Of a DNA stretch of 64,000 bases, positions 44,101-55,551 are shown piece by piece (position 1 is the stretch's first letter; every line of letters starts with the position of its first letter). Origin of the DNA: Lolium rigidum (Eukaryota > Streptophyta > Magnoliopsida > Poales > Poaceae); assembly GCF_022539505.1 (NCBI RefSeq), contig NC_061511.1:34110620-34174619 (forward strand), written 5' to 3'. A model generated the notes under the pieces. It was not told the origin of the DNA. It saw only the letters and a program-made list of their open reading frames with translations, and searched no databases. A program made the translations under genes and the position numbers.

Positions 44101-45410
44101 CTTCCGAAGTTTGCAAACTACCTGGAGCTCCCTCGAGCTGCCATGTGTGCCCTTCCCTCACCGGAGTTCGTGGTGCGGCGGATCCGGCGTTTGAACCTTC
44201 TGAAAGTGTTGGTGATGCGAGACAACGTGATGCCGCCGGCGGTGCAGGGTGGAGGCTCCTTGGAGCTGAGGTTCGTCGAGTTCCGGTCTGCAGAGGGACT
44301 CCGTCCGTGTGTATAATAGAATACTACTCTCTAAAAACTGGTAAGAGAATCACTCTATCACAACAACCCGGGAAATGAAGCGTGTGATTCCCTCGACCTC
44401 TTGATCACGTGCCTCCAAAATTTGAATGTACTAATGCTTCATCGATGCAAAAATGTAGTGCATATTATATGACCCGCTTAATGCCGCACCGGGTCATCTA
44501 ATTAGCTCCCGACTAATATAAATTACTGTCAAAAGTAATTAGTTCGACCGATTCAGAAACTAAATGTGGAGTAAAATAAAACCTACTGTATAGTTGAAGT
44601 AGGACATTTGATGTGATGCGGTTGTTTACATCTTCATCCTTAAATAGTCTCAACAAATTTGCGGTTTAATTTCCGTTTTTGTTTCCTGCTGCGCGCCGCA
44701 TCTCTTCAAGGATAGGATACTGGTCTCCGAACAAGGCACACGTACCATCAAATCACGTACCCTAGTCTTCTTCTTTCATTGACTAACGATAACAAAACAT
44801 TTTTTAGTTGCCTAATCTGACTATCTTTACAAAGATGGTTACAACTTTGTTAACATAAACTGAGATGGCCGTTACTTCTCGTTGCTCAACAAAAAAAATT
44901 TGTTCAGCTTGATCGCACTCCAGGCCTCCAGCAACTGTAATCTCCCATCTTCAATATCCATGGCTCTCCACACACATCAGCTTAGACCTTACATATCAGG
45001 AATAGTTGACTCCCATTGTGATATAGCCTACAGCAGAGCGGGGCTTTGCGTTTCTAGCTCGATCGTCCTTTCTACTGATGTTCAATCGAGCAGGCTAACT
45101 GTTGTGTAGTGCTAATCTCCGCAGAGAAATTCGAATATTGTCTTGCGAATTCTTAGGAAAACAATGTATGGATTGATTTCCTAAATTTACCTGCCGAAAA
45201 TCATAATTTATGGAAAATAAGGAAGCAGATCATGGAACTTGCCAAAAAAGTTTCCGGAAAATATGGGATCCTATATATATACCCTCACGATCACCTACTT
45301 GGAAGGAAGCAAATAAAACCGCTCTAGGCACTAGTACCTTGATACTCCACTTAATCAGCATCGAAAGTTTCTGTACGTGAGCTAGCATTTCCTTGACGGG
45401 CCACACACAA
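44101..45410. other. Unassigned low-copy region upstream of CLE gene
   Basis: 1.3 kb. A plus frame at 44140-44320 reads EFVVRRIRRLNLLKVLVMRD and could be a leucine-rich gene scrap, but I cannot assign it. Otherwise no recognisable gene or repeat. Confidence 0.4.
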
Positions 45411-45416
45411 ATCTCA

Positions 45417-45424
45417 TATAAATA
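45417..45424 (+). promoter_or_regulatory. Probable TATA box of the CLE gene
   Basis: TATAAATA, 62 bases upstream of the CLE start codon. A start site about 30 bases downstream would give a 5-prime leader of about 30 bases. Confidence 0.55.
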
Positions 45425-45478
45425 TACCCGACAAGCAGAGCAAAATCTCTCCAAAAGCAATCTGCCCGCACACTGGCC

Positions 45479-45787
45479 ATGAGAGGATCATCTCGCACAG
45501 TCTCCGTCCTCCTCCTTCTGTGTCTTGTCGCTCTCATGTTTGCGTTCCCCGGCAGTGAGAGCTCGCTCGCTGACCGGAGTTCAGTCTCTCTCACGAGGAA
45601 GATGCTTCTCGCTGCGGAGAGCCTCTACGCCTCGACCGTTGGTCCACCACGACATCAGCACCAGGGCCACCCCCATAGTAAATGGAACTGGCCGGAAACT
45701 TCAGCGTCGGCTGCTGGAAACGGCGATCTCCTCTACGGCTCGGAGAAGAGGCAAGTGCCGACAGGCCCAAATCCCTTGCATCACTGA
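45479..45787 (+). CDS. CLE peptide hormone precursor
   Basis: CLE peptides are secreted 12-13-residue signals read by leucine-rich-repeat receptor kinases, controlling meristem size, root growth or vascular development. The ORF has 102 residues in one exon, a normal length. Residues 1 to about 28 (MRGSSRTVSVLLLLCLVALM and following) form a signal peptide: basic start, Leu/Val-rich core, small residues AFPGSES. A variable, His/Pro-rich middle follows. The C-terminus is KRQVPTGPNPLHH, where RQVPTGPNPLHH (45749-45784) fits the A-type CLE consensus RxVPxGPxPLHx, with the conserved Pro, Gly, Pro and His-His end, directly before the stop. The preceding Lys is a usual processing context. A TATA box lies 62 bases upstream. 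The receptor and function cannot be told from sequence. 38 bases after the stop a short copia LTR begins. Confidence 0.9.
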   Translation: MRGSSRTVSVLLLLCLVALMFAFPGSESSLADRSSVSLTRKMLLAAESLYASTVGPPRHQHQGHPHSKWNWPETSASAAGNGDLLYGSEKRQVPTGPNPLHH

Positions 45788-45825
45788 AGGGGCGGGGAGA
45801 TCGATAAATCCGTGTAGCCCGGTGT

Positions 45826-46000
45826 TGTTAGAAAAATATTCGGTGCTCGTATTTGGTAGATTAAGATTTTTAATCTCAACTTACATTATCTTTAGGATAG
45901 CTCTTTTGGTCTTCAAAATTTTGTATTCTTTATATACTAGTTTGATAGGCTCAATAAACATCCATCACATGTCGTGTCAATCCCTCTCTATCGTTTTACA
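45826..46000 (+). mobile_element. Short copia LTR
   Basis: About 175 bp from TGTTAGAAAAATATTCGG to ATCGTTTTACA, immediately followed by a primer binding site. The body GATAGGCTCAATAAACATCC and low GC are typical of small copia or TRIM LTRs. I saw no second LTR downstream, so it is a truncated element rather than a complete TRIM. The start could be 45823 or 45826. Confidence 0.65.
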
Positions 46001-46014
46001 TGGTATCTGACTTA
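46001..46014 (+). other. Primer binding site, degenerate tRNA-iMet type
   Basis: TGGTATCTGACTTA adjoins the LTR end. The usual plant copia site is TGGTATCAGAGC. Two changes suggest decay. A short internal remnant with ACCCTAGCCGTC and a possible gag start ATGACTGGCTCACG (46107) follows to about 46170. Confidence 0.6.
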
Positions 46015-46326
46015 ACCTCAATCTAAAACCCTAGCCGTCAACACTCATCTACCTGATCTCTACCGGGTGCTGCACAACCCAAAGCAGGGCTCGTCCACCG
46101 ATCCATGACTGGCTCACGTGGTGAGTCTTTTTCCGATCTCTAGATCGATTTTCTGTCCGCCGGTCGCTCGAATGATAGTTTCATTTTTTTGATAGTATAC
46201 CATCTGTGACGAGAGAATTCAGGGACCACTACTTCCGCACGATCAAATTGGAGTAATAAAACAGAGATCATCTAAAAGAAGGATGCGATAATAAAACAGA
46301 CATAGTAAAACTAGTAGTAACATGGC

Positions 46327-46440
46327 GTGTTTAACTACAAAGTTAACTCCTACTTGTCCGTGTCGCGGACGTACCACTCGTACAAGGCAGTGTTGGCCTG
46401 CACGCACGAGAAATGCAACTCCTCATATAGGAAGTCCCCC
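46327..46440 (+). pseudogene. Possible purple acid phosphatase C-terminal fragment
   Basis: Plus frame from 46327 reads NSYLSVSRTYHSYKAVLACT, then HEKC. It resembles the C-terminal end of plant purple acid phosphatases of the nucleotide-pyrophosphatase type, which read S-(F/L)-T-(I/V)-S-R-x-Y and VLAC-x-H-(D/E)-x-C. Here three extra residues sit in the middle. The metal-binding core of the enzyme is not in the window, so this is at most a last-exon remnant or a partial gene. The match is by remembered motif, not alignment. Confidence 0.4.
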
Positions 46441-48080
46441 CATACTATCTATACCGTTAATTTCTTGGAGATTCGTGCTACCAACATTGCAAAAAAGATC
46501 CTCCCACCTTCAATCTTTAGTCTATTTCTGTTTTGTAGAAATCCACCTACTTTTTCATATTTTCACACATCTCACAGCCGGTACTTTTCCCCTCTCCCTC
46601 TCACAGCCAACTACTTTGATTTTTTTTTTGACAAAAAATAAACCGATGTTTTTCCTTACTATTCAACACACTCTTAATTCATTGACTCAGATTTATTTTT
46701 CCGGATTAAACAACCTAATTTCCAAATTTTCAGTCTGGAAGATTCATTGACTCATACACAAATAATTTCTTATCTTGTTTTTTTAGCCTTTCATATTCCG
46801 CCTCACTTACTGTTACAATGATTCAGTCTATTTTTCTTAAATTTCCTACAATTTTTTATCCATTCCTTCAAACAGTTTTCATTTCACCCTATTGTATGTA
46901 CATTCACCACACGTTACATGAGATCTGGAGCATTTATTCCTCATTATAAACTGGATCATTTATTCTGCCAAGAATTTAGTCTAGGAAATCATTTACTTTA
47001 GGACGAAGAAAAGAAAATGGAAATGAAACCAGAATGTATTCCGGCCAGAATAAACTTAAGGAAACCAATACAAAATATTGGATCTCGAGTTCTTTAAAAT
47101 GGGAGATTCCTTGAACAAAAGTCGGAAAAATTGAGAAAACGAAGGGAGTAAAAAATAGTGTTCAAGGAAAAAAATCAATAAATAGAAAGAAAATTGAAAT
47201 ATCGAGTTGGATTTTATTTTTCTTTTCAGAACTTTACATTGCCATGTTTTAGTTTCAGAGAGCATTTTTCTTTGTTTCATTCAAGATTCACAAGTTTCAT
47301 ACAAGAAACTCCACTAGATCACATCATCTATGCGGGACGAATTTTGGATCTCTAGTACTGTTAAATGGAAGATTCTTTGTACAATTGAACAAAAATCGGG
47401 GGAAAAGCAGAAAACTGAAAGATGAAAATTATATTTCCAAAGAATTAGTAACAAAACTGCAATGAATTTTAGTTTTACAGAGGAAAAAACCCATTGTTCC
47501 ATGGGATACTGTATGGCTCATACACGTATAAAGTTTCATCAAAGGTTCATAGACAAGAAATATGAAGTTGCAACGGAGACCAATTGAAGTCTAGCAATAA
47601 ATAGATCAGTTTCATACATTTATTTTTATTTTGAACAAACTTATCTCCATCCAACTTTACGATGGAACTTGTTTGCTAATTTCAGGGCAGCAGAGAAGAA
47701 TCTTGGTTAAAGATCTGACCGCGCGAGTTTCTTTGTGGTTCCTACGATTTTCTTCTTTCAATCTTGAAACCCCTTTATTCACTCAATATTATACTATATA
47801 GTTTCGTTACTGCCAAGAAGATGTACAAGAAAATTGGGAGGGTTGTCAAGTCAAGTTTTTTTCAGCTAGCCCCTTCCATACTCTAGTCAATTCACCTCTA
47901 TAACATTTACTTCCCAATAAGTGTGTTCAAATTGGAATCTAGGACATTCAGTAAATAAGTAATAGCAGTTGTAGTTCGCTGCAGCCGCAACACAACTGGA
48001 GTTACCTATTAAGTCAGTTGCCTATTAAGTATTTATGCATTCTGATACATTATCGGAGGTTAACAAATGCTGAACGGAAA
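46441..48080. other. AT-rich unassigned region
   Basis: 1.6 kb with no gene. Two diverged blocks at about 47070-47290 and 47330-47520 share the order GGATCTC-AGT, AATGG(G)AGATTC, GAACAAAA-TCGG, GAAAAC, suggesting an old tandem duplication. Confidence 0.45.
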
Positions 48081-49730
48081 CCGGTAAAGTAATTAAGGTC
48101 TGCAAATTAGACTTGCTAGCTGGAAAGGCAAACTATACTCCTTGGGAGGACGATTGGTGGTCATAAATTCAGTACTGAGCAATTAGGTATTGTATATAAT
48201 TTCCTTCTTCCAGCTTTCAAAAGGTGTCTTAAAACGGTTAGACTACTTCGGAACAAAATTCTTTGGCAAGAGGATGACAAAAAAAATGCCGATTGGCTAC
48301 CTGGAGTGTGGTTTGTCATCCCAAAGACCAAGGGGGAATTGGGATCAGATTTTTTTTCTCAGACGGAATTTCCGAGATTTCGGCGAAAACCGGTTTTACC
48401 GGTTACCACCGAGAAAAAGAAATCCGGCCCGAATGAAATTCTCCGATATTTAAATTATTTGGTCAAATTAAAAAAATGAACAATATAGTGAGTTGGTTTG
48501 ACAATCTCGGCCGGTATTTGGCCGGTATTTCTGAAATTTCCGAAATACCGGAATACCGGTACCCACCGATAGTTTTTGCCTACCGAGAAAAAAAACCTTG
48601 ATTAGGATACATGACCTTGAGGTAAAAAACATGTCCCTCCTAGGTAAATGGCTTTTCAAGCTTCTTATTGAAGAAGGGGTTTGGCAAAGCCTTGGTAGGA
48701 GAAAGTATGTTGGTTCATAGGCATTGTCTCGAGTTATTTGGGAACTTGGTGATTCGCACTTTTGTGCTGGCTTCAAGGCAACGAAGAAATTTTATTTCCA
48801 TATGAGCCTTTCTCGATTAAGGATGGACCGGAAATTAGGTTCTGGAAGGATACATGGCTAGGTAATGCCTCTCTCCGAGAACAATATCCGACTTTGTACA
48901 ATATCGTACGCCACAAAAGTGATACAATCGCTACCGTAACGGAAACATACACAACAAATGTCGCTCACAAGAACTCTCATTGGTCCCAGACAAACATCAT
49001 GTAATGTTTTGTTATATCACCTAAATTCGATTCAGTTGTCACATAGATCTGGTAAATTTCGTTGGATTCTAAATGATAGTGGTAAATTCTCCGTGGATTC
49101 TATGTATAAGCCTTTAACCCAACCTGATATACCAGTTACCAGTTGATAATGATTCGAAAATTTAGAATATGAAGATCCCCCTTGAAACAAAGGTTTTTTC
49201 GTAATTTCTTCGTCAAGGGGTAATCCTCAAAAAAGACAACCTTCTAAAACCTAATTAGCAAGGAAGCAAAAAAACGTATGTCTTTTGTCATCAGGACGAG
49301 ACTATAAAACACTTATTCTTCCATTGTAAATTTGCTAGATCTATATGGTCAGCCATCCAGATAGGTTCTACTTTATATCCACCACGAAGCGTTGCAGATA
49401 TATTCGGCAATTGGCTAAATGGTGTAGATCCTAGGTTGAAGCTACTTATTAGGGTGGGGGCGATTGTTGTTATTTGCTCGGTCGCTATGGCTATGTAAAA
49501 ATGACATGGTTTTTAATAATAAAAATGTTTCATTTATGCAGGTTATTATTGCCTTCAGTGACACTATCACCTCTCCCCTACCGGAGTCGGCCTGATGTTG
49601 TTGATAACAACTGTGAAATCTTTTTGCACATGCCCCTACGCCCTACAGCTGAAGTCTTTGCCATTGAACTCTTGAATTATTTTGGATCTTCTGGCACTAC
49701 ACCAATAAAACGCGCATATTGAACGACATC
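48081..49730 (+). pseudogene. LINE ORF2 C-terminal fragment with hAT-like MITE insertion
   Basis: Plus-strand pieces: the region just after RT (LATWSVVCHPKDQGG, about 48290-48340), then after the MITE HDLEVKNMSLLGKWLFKLL (about 48609 on), IKDGPEIRFWKDTWLGNASL (48800-48860), SGKFRWILNDSGKFSVDSMY and the zf-RVT ending with HQDETIKHLFFHC (about 49290-49330) and FGNWLNGVDPRLKLL. It is the same family as 8440-9785. Frame changes near 48770, 49010 and 49140. Catalytic RT is absent. Confidence 0.8.
48346..48600. mobile_element. hAT-like MITE in LINE
   Basis: 255 bp with ends CAGATTTTTTTTCTC and, inverted, CAAGGTTTTTTTTCTC. It is flanked by 8-bp ATTGGGAT (48338-48345) and ATTAGGAT (48601-48608), the duplication length of hAT elements with one mismatch. 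The interior holds several AATTTCCG / ACCGGTA motifs that can pair. Removing the insert and one duplication joins the LINE frame exactly (GGIGI then HDLEV). Confidence 0.8.
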
Positions 49731-49951
49731 CACCAGTCGAACGACCATATGGGCGGAGAGAGGCTAGGCATAAGTGGCTTCTACGGTGGAACGCTAGGTC
49801 GCAACTTTTTTTTCATTCTCTAGAGGAATGTTTCGCCAGTATTCCTATTATTTCGGCTCCTTGTGCTCATCGGGCAGTGACAGGTTCACATTACAACAAC
49901 AAACAGTAATTTGAAAGTAAGTATATGCCTACGACCAACTAGTGGAGCATA
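49731..49951. other. Unassigned sequence
   Basis: About 220 bp, no features recognised. Confidence 0.5.
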
Positions 49952-49985
49952 TGTTGAAAATAAGCTTAGGCCGGCCGGCTTAATA

Positions 49986-50060
49986 TCGTTTCTACATTAG
50001 GAAAGGTTGGGTTTGAGTCGTTTCTACATTAGGAAAGGTTGGGTTTGAGTCGTTTCTACA
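49986..50060. repeat. 32-bp tandem repeat in copia-like LTR
   Basis: A 32-bp unit beginning TCGTTTCTACATTAGGAAAG occurs at 49986-50017 and 50018-50049, with a partial third copy from 50050. The two full copies are identical. Confidence 0.9.
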
Positions 50061-50098
50061 TTTCTACTAGGCAAGTTTTGTAAACTAGCGTCGATTTG

Positions 50099-53000
50099 TG
50101 TCAACACCCGGATTTTTAAGTCCAGATGCCTATTATGCCATACATCGCAATCCCAGGAATATTGTTGTTGCGAGACATAATAGTTGAATATCATAGAGTC
50201 ATCATTTATTACAACACATAATCGTCTTACAAAGGTAGATCACATGATCCAATCTTACAATAGTAGTTGATCTATTGATCAACGAACATCACAAATAGCG
50301 GAAGCGAAGTAGTAGTGGCTATCTAATCCACAGGCCAACGCTTGACGTCAGGAGCGGTCCTAGTTGTCGTAGACGTCCTGCTGTCCATCTTCCTCGTACT
50401 GATGTTCACCTTCATAGTATGGCCATTTGAATAGCTAGGGACAAAGCCATGAGTACTTTTAAAGTACTCGCAAACTAATACTAAGGTAAGTACTTATCAA
50501 TTTTAGTAAGGGGTACTAATCTCTAAGTTTATTTGCATAAAGCCAATTTTAGTTCACAAACATTTAGTAAAAGCCTCCTCAGTCTGCTAACTAATTCAAG
50601 TGGGAACATTAGTGTCATTCCCACCACTCTGTTGTGATTCAAGCCAAATTCACCATTCACCTTTCAAAATCCAAATACAAGTCATATGTCACATTTTCGA
50701 AAATGGTCCGATGACGGAACAAGTATGGCCTTTCCAACCGTCCTCAACCGTGGACGCGGCTATTCGAATAGGTTTACACTCTGCAGAGGTTGTACACTTG
50801 TGCCACAACTTTTGATTACATCCGTCATGGGTAACCCTGAATAATCGTAACTCGAGTACGCGGATCATCAACCATAACCTTTCACTTACATATCCTAGTA
50901 TAGGCACCTCTCCCCATGAGCTTGGCCTCCCGGTGAAGACAGTACATCGGCACGGGAACCGCACGAGGCTTGGGCCGGACATTCACCTCATCTTTAATGT
51001 CGTTTCTTTTGTGTTGTGGAGGCAGCTTTTGGCATAACCCCGATGACGCTTGTTTAGAGGGAACCCATACTAAGACACATAAACTTCCCAGTTAAGCCCT
51101 ACCCATAATCAGGTATTGTGGGGGTACTTGTAAATTGGAATGGTATCGCATCCGAACCCAACCATCAGTTTTCATCAAAATTCACCAAAGCATTCATGGC
51201 ACATTCACCTTCAAAATCTTTCAAAGTTATTTCATTTCACGTGTTCCCATCTAGAGTAGTCAATTTTATTTCTTTAGCAATAGCAACTAGTCATGACGGG
51301 TGCTATCTAGCTTTGTTTGCTTTAGGCTAAATTTGATGCTCTTGTTCTATTCTATCCCAAGTGAATCATAAATCAAAAATAAGCTTTGAAATACAATAAG
51401 CAAAATAATTGCAAGGTAAAAACATGGGATAGGTTTATTGAACATAAAAATAAATGGTGATGGTGCCTTGCTCGTTAGAGCTTTGCACTTGGGACTTGCA
51501 GAGTGTTAGCTTGCAACATTATAACTGCATTAGTCTAGCTTGCCTTGGTTGGTGTATTGATCAAAATGTTCCTCCTTCTTCTCCGTAGATGTTCTCGTCG
51601 TCCCCTTCGTAGCCTTCGGTACTAGCATCTATAAATGAATACGAGGATACAATCAACAAACAATACTTAAGTGCTGGACTAATCACACAAATGGCTCACA
51701 CAAGCTATTCTAGCATCACCACATTATTTAACATGTTGGTTGACTTTGTTTTCTTTTAAGGAAAAATAATTTCCTCTCATTACAAATATTGATTAGGGTT
51801 TCTATTTATTTCTTTGGAGAAATACTTTCCTCTCATTGAATCTTGTTTAAGATTTAATTTCCTCATATGATACTATATGAACTCATGTTGACCAAGGTCA
51901 ACACTTCATACTCATCATTTGGGAAAATGATTTAAATGAGGTGATGCACCTCATGTAATTTAATACCAACATAGTAATGATTTAATATCATCAAATACTT
52001 CAATATGAGAATTGATAGACCATGGTCTCTACCTCATGTAGAATTAGTTGAGACCAAGATTTAAATGAGAGGGATACTTCTCATATGATTTAATAATTAG
52101 TTGGAACCATTTAAATGCTACTATGGCAATCATTTAATATTCTTAAGTGAGCAAATATGAGACCAAGCAACAAGGGTCATCACATTACTTCATACAACTT
52201 GAGAAGATGATTTAAATGAGGTGCTAAACCTCATAGATTTAAATCTCTAACAATTTGATATGGTTTAAATGGACTAGTATTGGCTACATAGCCCATATTT
52301 TGCTTCTATCCCATGATCATGTACAGAACCTATATCATATTTTTACATAGTAAATTATAGTTGGTGAAATTTGAATTATAGCAATTGGATTCACTTCAAA
52401 ATTCAAATTGGTTGATTTTTAAGATTTATTTGAATGCTGAAAAGTCTCTGTTTTGTTATTTTTGCTATTCAAAATCTACCCAAGTTATGGGGTTGAATCC
52501 AGTGGGATTAGCTAGATAATTTCATAAGCTTTCTGGAACAATTTGAATCACAAGATTTGGATTTGTAGATTTGAAACTATTTACATTCTAGCACTGCACC
52601 AGTATGCAAAAATAAAGGAAAAGGATAAAACGGAATTTAAATTCAAACTGAGGGCGGGAAGAAGTTGGGCCGGCCCAGCTGCTGCCGGGCCGTGCATGCA
52701 TGGCGCATGCACGTGGCCGACGCGGGGCGCACAGAGCGTTGGATCGAGATCGGACGGGGCTGGTTCGTCGTGTACCTCGCGATTCTGCAACCTTGCGGGG
52801 GCCGTATCTCTCGCCTCGGAGCTCGGATTACGGCGGGGTTGGGTGCGTTGGAAAGCTATTTCCAAGGGCTACAACTTTGTTGTAGGGCTCGAGGGCTATG
52901 GTGACAAAAATCTGGGCGGCTTTTGGTGGTGACCGCCGGCTAGTTCTTGCACCGATGAGCGGCAAAGAGAGGCGAGGAGCGGTGCTAGGAGGGAGGGGAG

Positions 53001-55416
53001 GATGCTGTGGGATGGTGTGGTGCTGTCCCAAGCGAGGAGGGGGGTTTATATAGGCTCCAGGGGAGGGAGGCGTGCCATGGCCGGCATGATGGCGACGTCG
53101 TGGGCGCGTCGCGTGCAAGCATCTTCCTCATGGCTACTGCGTCGAAAAGGGGAGGTAAGGGGTAGGGGAGGAAGCGTGTGCAGTGGCTAGCTCGCAGACG
53201 TAGCGTGCAGGGCACACGAGGTCGAGGCCGACGTAGGCGTCCTTGTGGGCGTCGCGTCGTGTCGCCACCCTGGCGTGCGTGCGGGTCTATGGCCATGTCT
53301 GGCGTGTGTGTAGGGGTGAGGAGGTACTGGTGGCGCAGGGGGAGGTGTTGGGTTGCCTTGTGCACGCGTGGGGTTGGTGGTGTCCTCGGGGTGGTGATCA
53401 TGTGCAATGGCATGCTTGTTTTGGGTCAAGTCTTGCTCTCCTCCACCAAGGGTCGTGTCTAGCACGATCAGCGAGGTAAAAGGGAAGCTATGTGACATGG
53501 TCATAGGGGAGGAGAGGTCCAGGGGCAGGGTTGGGCGTGGTGGTGAGCATGATGGCTGGCATGGTGTGACAAGGCTGTGCAGGGCTTCTTCTTGGATCAA
53601 CCCTGGTTTGGTGATGATCGAGTAGGCTAAGGTGGGTCTATGTGACATGGTGAGGGTGACCAGAGAGGTAGAATAGCAGGTGGTGGCATGGTGAGGTCTA
53701 CATCAATGGCATGGGCTTGGCATGATCTTGTTGTGCATGAATTTGGTGTAACCAAGGTGCTGCAAGCTTGAGAGGGGTGAGATGAGTGTGTGTGACATGG
53801 TGTACCAGGTTGGAGAGGCTAAATGTGTGCACAAAGAAATAATCCCAAAAGTGTATGTGGTACATGTGATGAGTGGCAATCATGAGCATGGTGATCATGG
53901 CTAAGGTGGTGTCACTTCTTGGATGTGCTTTCAGAGTACATGGTGTACTATCAAGGGGTACAAGGGAGAGAGAGGGAAAGCATAAAGTGAGGGAAAAGGG
54001 GTTGTACCTTGATTCCCCTTTATGTGTACCTCCCATTTCTAAAGTAATGATCTCCCTTGTATTTTCTTTTGCTCAAATTTCTGCATGGATATGTTCTAAA
54101 TGATGTTGGGCAGCCACTCAAGGCATTGGTTCGAAATTTGGAGAGGTTTTGTGAAAATTCAAATAGTGGAGGGAATCTAGAATTTGTTTCAAGGTGGCAT
54201 CTTGGCTTGAATAAATGGAGCAATGGTCAAAGCTTTGGTCAAAGTGGTCAACACGAAAAATGTTCATCTTGATGAGGTCTTGGATGAGGTGCAAAGAGTT
54301 GTTAGAGTTTGGTTTAAGAATATTCAATTGCAGGGGTGCAAAGTGGTGAAGATTTTATAAATGTGTCAAGTGACCATTATCATATGTATGTTGAATTTGA
54401 AATTTTCTTTGATTTGAATTTGGTTTCTTCTATGCATTTGTGTTTGTTTATCATATATAAGTATTTTAGAAACCAAAGATCAAGCTATGGTGGCCTTTGT
54501 TGAAGATTTGCAATTTTGGCTAAGTGTATGTGAGTGAATTTTGAGGAATTTCTCCCTATTTGATTTCTCTCCATTTGATTTGACTTTTCTTGGCTCTAAT
54601 GTGATTCTTATAAGTTTAGCAACATTTTCAAACCATTTAAACCATTTCAAATGGTCTTGTTCAAAGATTTGCAAAAATGGCCATAACACATAAGGGGTGA
54701 TGTGTCAAATTTCATTTAACTTGTAAACTGTTCATCTTGCTTCACTTGGGCATGGGTTAGGGTCAATTTAGGGTTATATTAGGTTGGGAGATGGTTTCAT
54801 ATCATTTGGTCAAGGTTTAGAGTCATAGAGCAACAATTGAGTATTAGGGCTATGTGTCACATATGCCTTTATGCATATGTTGCATTTTAGTTTTAATTTG
54901 ACTTGGTTTGACGCAAATGGTGTTGTTGAGTGTTGAAATGGTATATAGGAGTGATCCCACCATTCATAACAATTCCTAGGGTCAATCTTCTCAAATTCAA
55001 AAATTTGCATTTTTCTCTCATATGCCTCTATGGCATTTTTAGTTTCTTTTTATTTTCTTTGGTTTCACTTTGGATTTGGTTTGATGAGTACTAGGTAAGA
55101 TGTATGAAGGTTTTCCAAATCTCTAAGCAAAGTAGAGAAGCTTAGGGTAAATATTTATAATTATAGCCATAGGCACATATGCCTTTTTCTTATTTAACTT
55201 CCTTTTATTTTATTTTAACTAGGATGATGAAAAGAGGGGTGGGGTTTAGGGTTTAAGATTATTTCAAATACTAATAACAAGCAATCATGGCAATAGCAAA
55301 AGAATTAAGCAAGATCACTATGTATCAAACTTAATTTAATAAAAGTTTTTGTTGGTTCCAAAATTTGGAACAAGGGAAATTCATTTCTTTTGTGTTGAAA
55401 TTTTTGGGATGTTACA
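50099..55416 (-). mobile_element. 3-prime LTR of the LARD-like element
   Basis: 5318 bp. The minus strand starts TGTAACATCCCAAAAATTTC and ends CCGGGTGTTGACA. A GC-rich block (52640-53660) carries chance ORFs on both strands. TATATAAA is on the minus strand at 53045-53052. It retains about 290 bp (52410-52701) that the other LTR lost. Confidence 0.9.
53045..53052 (-). promoter_or_regulatory. TATA box of LARD-like LTR
   Basis: TATATAAA on the minus strand, conserved at 59193-59200 in the other LTR. Confidence 0.6.
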
Positions 55417-55430
55417 AACCCTTCCCCCTT
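55417..55430 (-). other. Polypurine tract
   Basis: The minus strand reads AAGGGGGAAGGGTT directly before the 3-prime LTR, the primer for second-strand synthesis. Confidence 0.8.
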
Positions 55431-55551
55431 AAACAAATCTCGTCCCGAGATTTTAAGAAAAGTTAGGTTCCTAAGAGAGATTGAGCATTTTGATTGACGA
55501 GGAAGACATACTTGGCATGGTCTCGTGGTGCTTCCCGAGCTTCGATGGCGA

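Noticed and set aside
44145..44378. 77-codon frame and a neighbouring Leu-rich frame
   Set aside because: No recognisable domain. It could be a gene scrap but cannot be supported.
44882..45109. 75-codon frame upstream of CLE
   Set aside because: No domain, starts in an A-rich tract, no sign of conservation that I can judge.
45823..46170. Complete TRIM element
   Set aside because: Only one LTR with a primer site was found; no second LTR or polypurine tract before the phosphatase-like fragment.
46960..47520. Repeated blocks with GAACAAAA-TCGG considered as a CRISPR-like or satellite array
   Set aside because: Only two diverged copies, irregular spacing, eukaryotic context.
52540..53660. Long frames repeated at 58808-59614
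   Set aside because: Both sets are in the GC-rich part of the two LTRs of one element and lie on both strands without a domain. Repetition reflects LTR duplication, not a gene family.
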